Translations under genes and position numbers: made by a program
Shown here: positions 1 through 6,452 of the stretch, one piece after another
Numbering within the stretch: the stretch's first letter is position 1
Layout of the letters: every line of letters starts with the position of its first letter
Notes under the pieces: model-generated
Databases searched by the model: none
Told to the model about the DNA's origin: nothing
Seen by the model: only the letters and a program-made list of their open reading frames with translations
DNA from: Thermoplasmata archaeon
GTDB taxonomy: Archaea > Thermoplasmatota > Thermoplasmata > Lutacidiplasmatales > UBA184
Direction: 5' to 3'
Length of the DNA: 10,767 bases
Assembly: GCA_030046135.1 (NCBI GenBank)
Contig: JASIEC010000016.1
Location: 1 to 10,767 of the forward strand

Positions 1-558
1 ACGCTCGCCCTCGGCGCGGACGAGGCGACGTGGGTCCGCAACGATGCGGGAACCCTCGCGGACCCGCTCGAGGTCGCCCGGGCTCTCGCCGAGGCGGTCC
101 GCGCTGTGCCGCACGATCTCGTGCTCCTCGGCAAGCAGGCGACCGACGACGAGGAAGGGATCGTGGCGGGAGCGCTCGGGGAGCTGCTCGGGATCCCGCA
201 CTTCGGGTTCGTCGTCGACCTGCGGTGGACCGCGAGCCGCTCGACGCTCTCGTTCCAGCGGTCCCTCGAGGGGGAGGCCGAGACGTGGGAGGCCCCGCTC
301 CCGTGCGTGATCGCGCTCCAGCAGGCGTGGAACGACCCGCGGACGGCGAAGCTCCCGGCGATCCTCAAGTCGCGAAAGGCGTCGATCACCACGGGTCCCA
401 CCCCACCGGCGTCAGGCGCCGGGGCCCGGAGCATGGCTGAGGCGTTCCGTCTCCCCCCGGCTCGGACGGGGGCGCGCATGATCGAGTACCGGACCCCGGA
501 CGAGGCGGCCGAGAAGCTCGTGCGTCTGCTCAAGGAGGAGGCGAAGGTGTTCCCGTGA
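1..558 (+). CDS. etfB: Electron transfer flavoprotein beta subunit (EtfB/FixA family), 5'-truncated
   Basis: The beta subunit of the heterodimeric electron transfer flavoprotein takes electrons from acyl-CoA and related dehydrogenases and passes them on through FAD in the cytoplasm. The open frame enters from the left edge, and 185 residues are visible of the roughly 255-265 usual for EtfB, so about 70-80 N-terminal residues lie outside. Near the edge is an EtfB-like LALGADEA stretch. It is followed by DLVLLGKQATDD (fragment residues 39-50) and a G-x-LGELLGIP-type segment, matching the family pattern DLVL-G-qa-D...lA..LG.p. Further on come the beta-strand segment FQRSLEGEAETWEAPLPCV and a PAILKSRKASI segment, corresponding to the conserved 'lP.imkA.kk.i' region. 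The stop overlaps the etfA GTG start by 4 bp (GTGA), implying translational coupling. Whether this is a bifurcating (FixAB) or a simple ETF cannot be decided from the fragment. Confidence 0.92.
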   Translation, partial: TLALGADEATWVRNDAGTLADPLEVARALAEAVRAVPHDLVLLGKQATDDEEGIVAGALGELLGIPHFGFVVDLRWTASRSTLSFQRSLEGEAETWEAPLPCVIALQQAWNDPRTAKLPAILKSRKASITTGPTPPASGAGARSMAEAFRLPPARTGARMIEYRTPDEAAEKLVRLLKEEAKVFP

Positions 559-1553
559 GCCGGACGGTGCTCGTTGTCGGAGAGGTGCGCGACGGCGCCC
601 TCGCGCCGTCGACCGCGGAGCTCGCGGCCCAGGCGGCCACCCTGGTCCCCGAGGAGACGGGTCGGATCGGGTTCCTCGCGGGCCCGCACGCGCACGCGGC
701 CGCCGCGTCCTTCGGCGCGCTCGGGATTCCCCGAGTCCGCGTCGCGAAGGACCCGCGGATCGACGGAACCGCGCCCGCCCCGCTCGCGCGGGCGATCGTC
801 GCCGCGGCCGTGGCCGACCGTGTCTCGTTGATCCTCCTCGCAGGGTCGTCTCTCGGTCGTGACGTCGTCGGGCGCGTCGCGGCGGGCTGGGGGGCGGCCG
901 CGGCGAACGGCGCGACCGGGCTCGAGTGGGAGGGCTCGTCCGTTCGCGTCACGCGTCCGGTGTTCGGCGGCCGCGCGACCGAGACCCGGAAGCTCGAGGG
1001 GGATCGTGTCGTGGTGTCGTTGAGGCCGCACGCCTTTCCCGTCCGAGAGTTCGCCAGCCGGACGCCCGAGGTCGTCCCGATCGAGGTCCCGGAGATCCCG
1101 GCCGGCCTCCTCGCCCCCCGTCGAACGGGCACCGTTCCGGCGGCCGGGGGCAGCGGACCCGGGCTCGCCGACGCCGCGATCGTCGTCGCCGGCGGGCGGG
1201 GAGTCCGGTCCCCGGAGAACTTCCGCCTCGTCGAGGAGCTCGCGGCGTCGCTCGGCGCCGCGGTCGGCGCGTCGCGGGCCGTCACCGACGCGGGATGGAG
1301 GCCGGGGAGCCTCCAGGTCGGTCAGACCGGACGGTCGGTGTCCCCCCAGCTCTACATCGCGGTCGGGATCTCGGGGGCGATCCAGCATCTCGTCGGCATG
1401 GTGAGCTCGCGAGTGATCGTGGCGATCAACGCGGACCCCTCGGCCCCGATCTTCCGGGTCGCCGACTACGGGATCGCGGGGGACCTCTTCGCGATCGTCC
1501 CCGCGTTGACGGCGGCGGTCCGCCGGGCCCGCGGGCTCCCCTCGCCGAGCTAG
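555..1553 (+). CDS. etfA: Electron transfer flavoprotein alpha subunit (EtfA/FixB family)
   Basis: The alpha subunit of ETF holds the electron-transferring FAD. At 332 residues it has the normal family length. Residues 1-195 form the variable N-terminal alpha/beta domain, including [19 protein letters not shown] (about 91-109). The C-terminal FAD domain is unmistakable. It has VAGGRGV (211-217), [11 protein letters not shown] (240-250), [15 protein letters not shown] (255-269), [12 protein letters not shown] (271-282) and [21 protein letters not shown] (291-311), all in the order of the family signature. The start is a GTG overlapping the etfB stop, and no better start exists nearby. It forms one operon with etfB. 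The stop lies in a CTAG palindrome shared with the convergent FixC-like gene. Probable electron donors include the acyl-CoA dehydrogenase at the right end of the window, and the probable acceptor is the neighbouring FixC-like protein; both links are inferred from family and proximity. Confidence 0.96.
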   Translation: MSRTVLVVGEVRDGALAPSTAELAAQAATLVPEETGRIGFLAGPHAHAAAASFGALGIPRVRVAKDPRIDGTAPAPLARAIVAAAVADRVSLILLAGSSLGRDVVGRVAAGWGAAAANGATGLEWEGSSVRVTRPVFGGRATETRKLEGDRVVVSLRPHAFPVREFASRTPEVVPIEVPEIPAGLLAPRRTGTVPAAGGSGPGLADAAIVVAGGRGVRSPENFRLVEELAASLGAAVGASRAVTDAGWRPGSLQVGQTGRSVSPQLYIAVGISGAIQHLVGMVSSRVIVAINADPSAPIFRVADYGIAGDLFAIVPALTAAVRRARGLPSPS

Positions 1554-2851
1554 AGGTCCCGGATCGCTTCGAGGCCGTCGCCGAGGAGCGTCCGCGCCGG
1601 CACGCCCGCCGCCTTCTGCGCCTCGCGGAGCAGCCGTCGTACCGAGCGCTTCGGGCCGGTCGACTGCCCGAGGAGCGAGCGGAACAGCTCGGTCGCAAAG
1701 CGCGGATACGCGGTGTAGAACCGGGGGTTCCACTTCACCCGGTCGACCCGCGCGAAGTCGCGGAAGTCGCCGAGGATCCCCGTCGACTCGAGGCGGCGAT
1801 CGTACTCCGCGAGCCGAGCGGCCGACCCGTCGTGCGCGGCCCGGGCGGCGAGCGCGGTCTCCGCGGCCTCGAGCCCGGTCCGGATCGCGTAGTTCATCCC
1901 CTGGATCACGAGGCCGTTCGAGAAGACGAAGCCGGCCGCGTCGCCCGCGACGAGCCAGCCGTCGCCGTGGAACGCCACCGGACGGCTCGCCCACCCCGAG
2001 CTGATCAGCTTCGCGCCGTACTCCACGAGCTCGGCGCCGGCGAGCGCGGAGCGGATTGACGGGTGCTGCTTGAACCGCTCCACGAGGTCGTGGGCGTACG
2101 CGCTCCCCCCGAACAGCGAGCGGACGTTGGCGATCACGCCGAGCGAGATCGTGTCCCGGTTCGTGTAGAGGAATCCCCCCGCCATGACGCCCGGCGGGTA
2201 GAGGCCGAGCACCCACTCCTCCGCGTGCCCCTCCCCCGGCCCGAGGCGGAACCGCTCCTCGAGGCGGCCGGCGTCGAGGCGGTAGACCTCCTTGATCCCG
2301 AGCTCCGTCGCCTCCTCGGAGAGGCGGGGCGACGGCCGGATCGGGGTGTTGAGCGCGAGGCGGGAGTTCGCGCCGTCGGCGACGATCGTGACGGGGGCCC
2401 GCATCGTCTCGCCGCCCTGCACGACGCCCCGCACCGTCCGTCCCTCCCAGGCGAGCCGCTCGACGGGGACCGAGGTGACGACCGTCGCCCCCGCCGCCTC
2501 CGCCTGCTGGGCGAGCCACGCGTCGGTCCGCGAACGAAGGACCGAGTGCGCGACGTACGGGGCCGATCGCCAGCCGTCGTCCTCGAAGTCGAACGAGAGG
2601 GAGCTCTCGGACGTCAGCACGCCGAAACGCTTGCGGACGAGATGGCGCTCGAGCGGCATCTCCTCCGCCCAGCGGGGGAGGATCCGGGCGAGGTCGTTCC
2701 CCCAGAGGAGGCCCCCCGAGAGGTTCTTCGTCCCGGCCTCGGGGCCCCTCTCGAGGAGCAGGACGTTCGCGCCCCCCTGGGCGAGCCGGATCGCGGCGGA
2801 GGACCCCGCCATCCCGGCGCCGACGACGATCGCATCGAAGTCGTCGCCCAT
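1550..2851 (-). CDS. fixC: FixC-like FAD-dependent dehydrogenase (ETF:quinone oxidoreductase family)
   Basis: This flavoprotein belongs to the FixC / ETF-quinone oxidoreductase / geranylgeranyl-reductase superfamily and most resembles FixC, which accepts electrons from ETF and delivers them toward quinone. An N-terminal Rossmann motif GAGMAG (11-16) follows DAIVVG, with LLLERGPEAGTKNLSGG (31-47) very close to the FixC ERG..PG.KN..G pattern. VADGANSRLA (157-166) and AGDAAGF (302-308) are the other FAD-binding motifs, followed by IQGMNYAIRTG (316-326). The C-terminal third, including WNPRFYTAYP (374-383), also fits FixC. At 433 residues it matches FixC and is too short to carry the C-terminal 4Fe-4S domain of fused ETF:QO. 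No FixX ferredoxin is visible in the window. The ATG start has an AT-rich box about 30 bp upstream. It converges on etfA with a 4-bp overlap. A geranylgeranyl reductase role is the main alternative, judged less likely because of the etfBA neighbour. Confidence 0.85.
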   Translation of the reverse strand: MGDDFDAIVVGAGMAGSSAAIRLAQGGANVLLLERGPEAGTKNLSGGLLWGNDLARILPRWAEEMPLERHLVRKRFGVLTSESSLSFDFEDDGWRSAPYVAHSVLRSRTDAWLAQQAEAAGATVVTSVPVERLAWEGRTVRGVVQGGETMRAPVTIVADGANSRLALNTPIRPSPRLSEEATELGIKEVYRLDAGRLEERFRLGPGEGHAEEWVLGLYPPGVMAGGFLYTNRDTISLGVIANVRSLFGGSAYAHDLVERFKQHPSIRSALAGAELVEYGAKLISSGWASRPVAFHGDGWLVAGDAAGFVFSNGLVIQGMNYAIRTGLEAAETALAARAAHDGSAARLAEYDRRLESTGILGDFRDFARVDRVKWNPRFYTAYPRFATELFRSLLGQSTGPKRSVRRLLREAQKAAGVPARTLLGDGLEAIRDL

Positions 2852-2878
2852 CGGCGGCGGCCGGACGGAGGCCCGGCG

Positions 2879-2884
2879 ATTTAA
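2879..2884 (-). promoter_or_regulatory. TATA-like box upstream of the fixC-like gene
   Basis: Read on the minus strand this is TTAAAT in otherwise GC-rich DNA, centred about 30 bp before the ATG at 2851. The spacing matches an archaeal TATA box and predicts transcription starting at or next to the start codon (leaderless mRNA). Confidence 0.55.
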
Positions 2885-2933
2885 CGGTGCCCGAGACGAC
2901 GGCCCGAGATCGGATCAGGACGGCCCGAGGGCC

Positions 2934-3539
2934 CTACGTCCGAGGGGTCTGGATCGCGTCGGTCGCGTTCTCGATCGACTTCTGGAACTTGAACGGCTCG
3001 GGGATCCCTTCCCAGTCCTCGTTCCCGACGGAGGCGCCCCCCTCGGAGCTCACGCGCACGGTGCCGAAGCCGAGGATCCGCTCGCCGAACGTCTGGTGGA
3101 CGTCGACGCCGCGGACCTGGGTGACGGGGATCTCCTCGAAGTTGCGGCCGAGGATCCCCTTCTGGACGATCACCCGCCGGCTCGTGACCGCGTAGACCGT
3201 CCGGATCCAGCGGACGTAGCGGACCGTGATCCAGAGGAACCCCGCGAGGACGAGCAGGGTGAACGCCCCGGCGAGCGCGAGGCGGACGGTGTGCAGCGGG
3301 ACGTGGACGTCGCTCGCGAGGCTCTTGACGGCGTTCGTGAACGTCGCCCACCCCGGGATGTGGACGATCGGGGACCAGGCGAGGATCGCGAGGACGATGA
3401 CGATCACCGTGAAGGCGACCGGACCGGGGAAGTAGAGCAGCTTCGAGCCTCGGGTCTCCTCGAGGAGCGACTCCTGGTCGGCGAGGTACGTCGCGCGCAG
3501 GAGGCGCGGCATCCGCTTGGGGGGCGCCGAGGCGGCCAT
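2934..3539 (-). CDS. Membrane protein with a bacterial-type PH domain (bPH2/DUF304-like)
   Basis: A 201-residue membrane protein of unknown role. Two hydrophobic segments, about residues 38-59 and 86-106, are separated by a short amphipathic loop. After them a soluble domain runs from about 115 to 195. It begins YAVTSRRVIVQKG (116-128) and continues with EEIPVTQVRGVDVHQT (135-150) and RILGFGTVRVSSEGG (154-168), the classical order of the bPH2 family (Y.vT..Rvi...G, ip...I..v.v.q, rllG.G.v.v.s). The N-terminus is basic and carries no obvious cleavable signal, so both ends are probably cytoplasmic. Proteins of this family are often near membrane stress or secretion genes, but nothing here points to a partner. 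The ATG at 3539 is supported by a TATA-like box 28 bp upstream. It is transcribed divergently from the amidohydrolase and lies 82 bp ahead of the fixC-like gene, which has its own box. Confidence 0.82.
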   Translation of the reverse strand: MAASAPPKRMPRLLRATYLADQESLLEETRGSKLLYFPGPVAFTVIVIVLAILAWSPIVHIPGWATFTNAVKSLASDVHVPLHTVRLALAGAFTLLVLAGFLWITVRYVRWIRTVYAVTSRRVIVQKGILGRNFEEIPVTQVRGVDVHQTFGERILGFGTVRVSSEGGASVGNEDWEGIPEPFKFQKSIENATDAIQTPRT

Positions 3540-3564
3540 CGGCGAGGGAGCAGTCGGTCGGGAG

Positions 3565-3569
3565 ATAAA
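3565..3569 (-). promoter_or_regulatory. TATA-like box for the PH-domain protein gene
   Basis: On the minus strand the sequence reads TTTAT, centred 28 bp upstream of the ATG at 3539. It lies in a 92-bp divergent intergenic region shared with the amidohydrolase gene, and it is one of only two AT-rich patches there. Confidence 0.6.
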
Positions 3570-3602
3570 CCCTGCTTCCCGTCAGCGGGGTCGCGTTCGG
3601 GC

Positions 3603-3607
3603 TTATA
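3603..3607 (+). promoter_or_regulatory. TATA-like box for the amidohydrolase gene
   Basis: TTATA centred 27 bp before the ATG at 3632, in GC-rich surroundings. The spacing predicts a leaderless transcript. It sits back to back with the box serving the divergent PH-domain gene, about 38 bp away. Confidence 0.62.
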
Positions 3608-3631
3608 GTCGGACGCCGGTGCGGCGTCCCG

Positions 3632-4483
3632 ATGGGCGTCACCGACTGCCACGTTCACATCAACCCGACGTGGGAGATGCGCCCCGAGGCGCTCGCGCTG
3701 CTCGGCCGGCCCTCCGAGGAGGTGGCGGGATTCGTGAAGGATCCCGCGGCGTTCGTCGACTACCTCGACCGCGCGGGGGTCGAGCGCGCGGTCCTCGTCA
3801 ACTACGTCGCGCCCGACGTGATCGGCTACACCGAGGCGACGAACGAGTTCGCCTCGACGTACGCCGGGCACGATCCCGCGCGGCTCCTCGCGACCGGCGG
3901 GATCCGACCGGATCACCCGGATCCGGACCGGGAGGTGCGTCACCTCGTCCGCGATCTCGGGCTGCGGGCGCTCAAGCTCCACCCGTCGCACCAGCTGTTC
4001 CGGCCGAACGCCTACGTCGACGGGACCCTCCCCCGCCTCCGCGCCCTCTACGCGGCGTGCGAGCGCGAGAGGCTCCCTCTCATCGTCCACACCGGCACGT
4101 CGGTCTTCCCGAGAGCCCGGAACCGGTTCGCGGACCCCCTGTTCGTCGAGGACCTCGCCGTGGATTTCCCTGACCTCACGATCGTCCTCGCGCACGGGGG
4201 GCGGCCTCTCTGGATGCCGGCGGCGGTCTTCCTCACCCGACGCTTCCCGAACGTCTGGCTCGAGATCTCGGGGATCCCTCCCATGAGCCTGCTCGAGTAC
4301 TTCCCGACGCTCGGGAAGCTCGCGAGCAAGACGCTCTTCGGCACCGACTGGCCGGGGCCGGGCGTGAAGGATCTCGGCGCGAACGTCGCCGCGTTCCGAC
4401 AGCTTCCCCTCCCGTCGGAGGACCGGGAACGCATCCTCGTCGACAATCCTCTGCGCGTCTTTCCCCGCGCTGCGCCCTCTTGA
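3632..4483 (+). CDS. Metal-dependent amidohydrolase-family TIM-barrel protein (amidohydrolase_2 type)
   Basis: A 283-residue cytosolic hydrolase or decarboxylase of the amidohydrolase_2 group (the family of ACMSD-like decarboxylases and 2-pyrone-4,6-dicarboxylate lactonases). The substrate cannot be named. The start DCHVHIN places the HxH metal pair at His7 and His9 on strand 1. LIVHTG gives His153, VLAHGG gives His188, and LFGTDWPG gives the catalytic Asp239, so the whole metal site is present. LRALKLHPS (111-119) corresponds to the conserved Lys/His strand, and DNPLRVF (271-277) to the usual C-terminal helix. The length is typical of the compact members. The ATG is chosen because the HxH motif must sit near the N-terminus and because a TATA-like box lies 27 bp upstream. 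Its last codons overlap the probable promoter of the aIF1A gene. It stands alone as a transcription unit, divergent from the PH-domain gene. Confidence 0.85.
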   Translation: MGVTDCHVHINPTWEMRPEALALLGRPSEEVAGFVKDPAAFVDYLDRAGVERAVLVNYVAPDVIGYTEATNEFASTYAGHDPARLLATGGIRPDHPDPDREVRHLVRDLGLRALKLHPSHQLFRPNAYVDGTLPRLRALYAACERERLPLIVHTGTSVFPRARNRFADPLFVEDLAVDFPDLTIVLAHGGRPLWMPAAVFLTRRFPNVWLEISGIPPMSLLEYFPTLGKLASKTLFGTDWPGPGVKDLGANVAAFRQLPLPSEDRERILVDNPLRVFPRAAPS

Positions 4484-4488
4484 AATAC
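4483..4488 (+). promoter_or_regulatory. TATA-like box for the aIF1A-nnr unit
   Basis: AAATAC overlaps the last base of the preceding stop codon and is centred about 24 bp before the GTG at 4509. It is the only AT-rich hexamer in the short spacer and supports GTG as a leaderless start. Confidence 0.5.
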
Positions 4489-4508
4489 TCCCCTCGGCTC
4501 GTCAGAGC

Positions 4509-4937
4509 GTGCCCGATCCTCCCGACCCCCCACCGGCGACCCCCGAGGGCGCGGAGCCGCCCGAGGCCCCGCCGACCGTCGAGGTCGTCGAGGGCGGGGA
4601 GGAGGTCGGGCGGCTGCCGCTCCCGCGGCGGAACCGGGGCGAGGTGTTCGGGATCGCGAGCCAGCTGCTCGGCGCCGCCCGGATCCGGGTGATGTGCGAG
4701 GATTCCGTCTCGCGGATGGGACGGATCACGGGGAAGATGAAGAAGAAGATGTGGATCCGCGAGGGGGATCTCCTCGTCGTGCGGCCGTGGGGGTTCCAGG
4801 AAGGGAAGGCCGACATCCTCTTCCGCTACAGCCGGACCCAGTCGCAGTACCTCGCTCGCCGCAATCTCCTCCCGCCGTCGATGAATCTCTTCTCGACCCC
4901 CGAAGCCCCGCCCGAGGCGACGTCGTCCCCCGCGTAG
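4509..4937 (+). CDS. eif1A: Translation initiation factor aIF1A (eIF1A/IF1 homologue)
   Basis: aIF1A binds the A-site of the small ribosomal subunit and helps position the initiator tRNA. The OB-fold core is highly characteristic: LPLPRRNRGEVFGIASQLLG (36-55), then RIRVMCEDSVSRMGRITGKMKKKMWIREGDLLVVRPW (58-94), and KADILFRYSRTQ (100-111). These match the archaeal/eukaryotic RNRGE, GKMKK-iWIR-GD and KaDI..RYt.. signatures. The protein is 142 residues. The core is flanked by an unusual 30-residue proline/glutamate-rich N-terminal extension and a Pro/Ser/Ala-rich tail after about residue 118. The start is GTG; no ATG, GTG or TTG lies between it and the OB fold, so the extension appears real. The gene is followed after only 9 bp by nnr. 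In many archaea the eIF1A gene adjoins rio1, which is not seen here. Confidence 0.96.
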   Translation: MPDPPDPPPATPEGAEPPEAPPTVEVVEGGEEVGRLPLPRRNRGEVFGIASQLLGAARIRVMCEDSVSRMGRITGKMKKKMWIREGDLLVVRPWGFQEGKADILFRYSRTQSQYLARRNLLPPSMNLFSTPEAPPEATSSPA

Positions 4938-4946
4938 CCCTCCTCG

Positions 4947-6446
4947 ATGTGGGCCGCCTCTCCCCGACCGCTCTCGTCGGCCGAGATGGCCGCGGTCGAG
5001 CTCAACGCCGTCGCGCTCGGCGTTTCGCTCGACACGCTCATGGAGAACGCGGGCCGGGTCGTCGCCGAGGAGGCCGCGCGACGCCTTCCGCCGCCGCCCG
5101 CCCGGGTCGGGATCGTCGCGTCGACGGGGAACAACGGCGGCGATGGGACGTGCGCGGCCCACTATCTCCACGAGTGGGGCTACTCGCCCGAGGTCTGGAT
5201 CGTCCGGCCCCCCGCGGAGATCCGCTCGCGGGCCGCCCGTCGCTGCTTCGAGCGGATCGAGCGACGTCTCCCGGTGCACGTCCGCGTCCCGCGCCCGGAC
5301 GAGCTCACGACGATGCCGCTCGTGATCGACGCCCTGCTCGGCACCGGCCAAGCGGACCGGCTCCGCTCCCCGATCCGGGAGGCGGTGGAGGCCCTGCGCT
5401 CGAGCCGAGCGCCGATCCTCTCGATCGACCTCCCCACGGGGGTCCGGGACCCGGAGGGGATCCGACCCGCGTGGACCGTCGCGCTCACCGCGCCGAAGCA
5501 GGAGATGGCGAGCGACGCGGGCGGCGAGGTCGTCGTGCGCGAGATCGGGATCCCGTGGGAAGCCTGGCGACGGACGGGCCCGGGGGAGTTCGCGTTCTTT
5601 CCCGACGTGCCGAGACGCTCGGAGCGGGGCCGCTCGGGCCGGGTCGTCGTGATCGGCGGCGGCCCGTACTCGGGGGCGCCGGCGCTCGCCGCCCTCGCGT
5701 CCCTCCGCTCGGGCGCCGAGCGGGCGACGGTGCTCGCGCCGGCGGGCGCCGCGGAGCGCATTCAGGCGTTCTCCCCGAACCTGGTCGTCCGCGCGTACGG
5801 GGACGGTCGGTTCCGCCCCACCGACGCGGCCGACCTGACGGAGTTCGTCCGGGGCGCGCCCCCCGGCTGCGTGGTCGTCGGCATGGGCGCCGGAGCCCAC
5901 CCCGAGACCGTCGACGCGCTCCGGACCGTCCTCACGAACCTCGCCGGGACCGTGCCGCTCGTGGTCGACGCCGACGCGCTCGCGGCGCTCCCGCCGCCCG
6001 ACGTGATCGCGTCGCGACGCGGCGCACCGGTTCTCGCCACCCCGAACGCGGGGGAATTCCACCGTCTCTTCGAGGGGGCGATGACGCCCGCCCCGTCCGG
6101 CCGCGCGGAGGCCGTCCGCCAGCAAGCGGCGGACCGCCACCTGGTCCTGGTCGCCAAGGGTGAGCCCGATCTACTCTCCGACGGGGAGACGGTCGCCGAG
6201 AACCACCACCACCACGCCGCGATGACCGTCGCGGGCGCCGGGGACGTCCTCGCCGGTGTCGTGGGGAGCCTCCTCGCCCAGGGCGTACCGGCGCTCGCGG
6301 CCGCCCGGCTCGCCACGTTCTGGGTCGGCGAGGCCGGGATCGTGGGGGCGTCTCACCGGAGCTTCGGACTCGTGGCGACCGACCTCCTCGAGGAGCTGCC
6401 CGGGGCCCTCGCGGCCGGCCTCGCGAGGGTTTCGCGGGGACCGTAG
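4947..6446 (+). CDS. nnr: Bifunctional NAD(P)H-hydrate repair enzyme (NAD(P)HX epimerase / ADP-dependent dehydratase)
   Basis: This enzyme repairs hydrated, damaged NADH and NADPH. The N-terminal domain (about 1-215) interconverts the R and S hydrates, and the C-terminal domain (about 225-490) dehydrates the S form with ADP. Epimerase motifs are LMENAG (31-36), GNNGGDGT (61-68), VIDALLGTG (126-134, Asp128) and SIDLPTG (159-165). Dehydratase motifs are VIGGGPYSGAPALAALASLRSGA (235-257), VVGMGAGA (310-317), VVDADAL (339-345), ATPNAGEF (364-371), LVAKGEPDLLSDG (401-413) and the ribokinase-like anion hole with catalytic Asp433 in AGAGDVLAG. The length of 499 matches fused Nnr/YjeF. The ATG is favoured because family members begin just before an 'em..ld' helix, seen here as SSAEMAAVELN. 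It is close behind aIF1A and probably co-transcribed. Oddities are a four-histidine run (420-423) before AMTVAGAGD and GAGD in place of the common GGTGD. Confidence 0.95.
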   Translation: MWAASPRPLSSAEMAAVELNAVALGVSLDTLMENAGRVVAEEAARRLPPPPARVGIVASTGNNGGDGTCAAHYLHEWGYSPEVWIVRPPAEIRSRAARRCFERIERRLPVHVRVPRPDELTTMPLVIDALLGTGQADRLRSPIREAVEALRSSRAPILSIDLPTGVRDPEGIRPAWTVALTAPKQEMASDAGGEVVVREIGIPWEAWRRTGPGEFAFFPDVPRRSERGRSGRVVVIGGGPYSGAPALAALASLRSGAERATVLAPAGAAERIQAFSPNLVVRAYGDGRFRPTDAADLTEFVRGAPPGCVVVGMGAGAHPETVDALRTVLTNLAGTVPLVVDADALAALPPPDVIASRRGAPVLATPNAGEFHRLFEGAMTPAPSGRAEAVRQQAADRHLVLVAKGEPDLLSDGETVAENHHHHAAMTVAGAGDVLAGVVGSLLAQGVPALAAARLATFWVGEAGIVGASHRSFGLVATDLLEELPGALAAGLARVSRGP

Positions 6447-6452
6447 GGCGCG

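Noticed and set aside
926..2059. A 377-residue plus-strand frame spanning etfA and antisense fixC
   Set aside because: It crosses the convergent junction of two genes with clear family motifs and has no recognisable domain.
4233..6140. A 635-residue open frame antisense to the amidohydrolase, aIF1A and nnr genes
   Set aside because: It has low-complexity, Arg/Asp/Gly/Pro-rich composition and no motif. It is fully explained as a shadow of the strongly supported genes on the plus strand.
6447..6452. Transcription terminator between the convergent nnr and bud32 genes
   Set aside because: The gap is six bases, with no T-run and no hairpin. No T-rich archaeal terminator was seen here or at any other gene end in the window.
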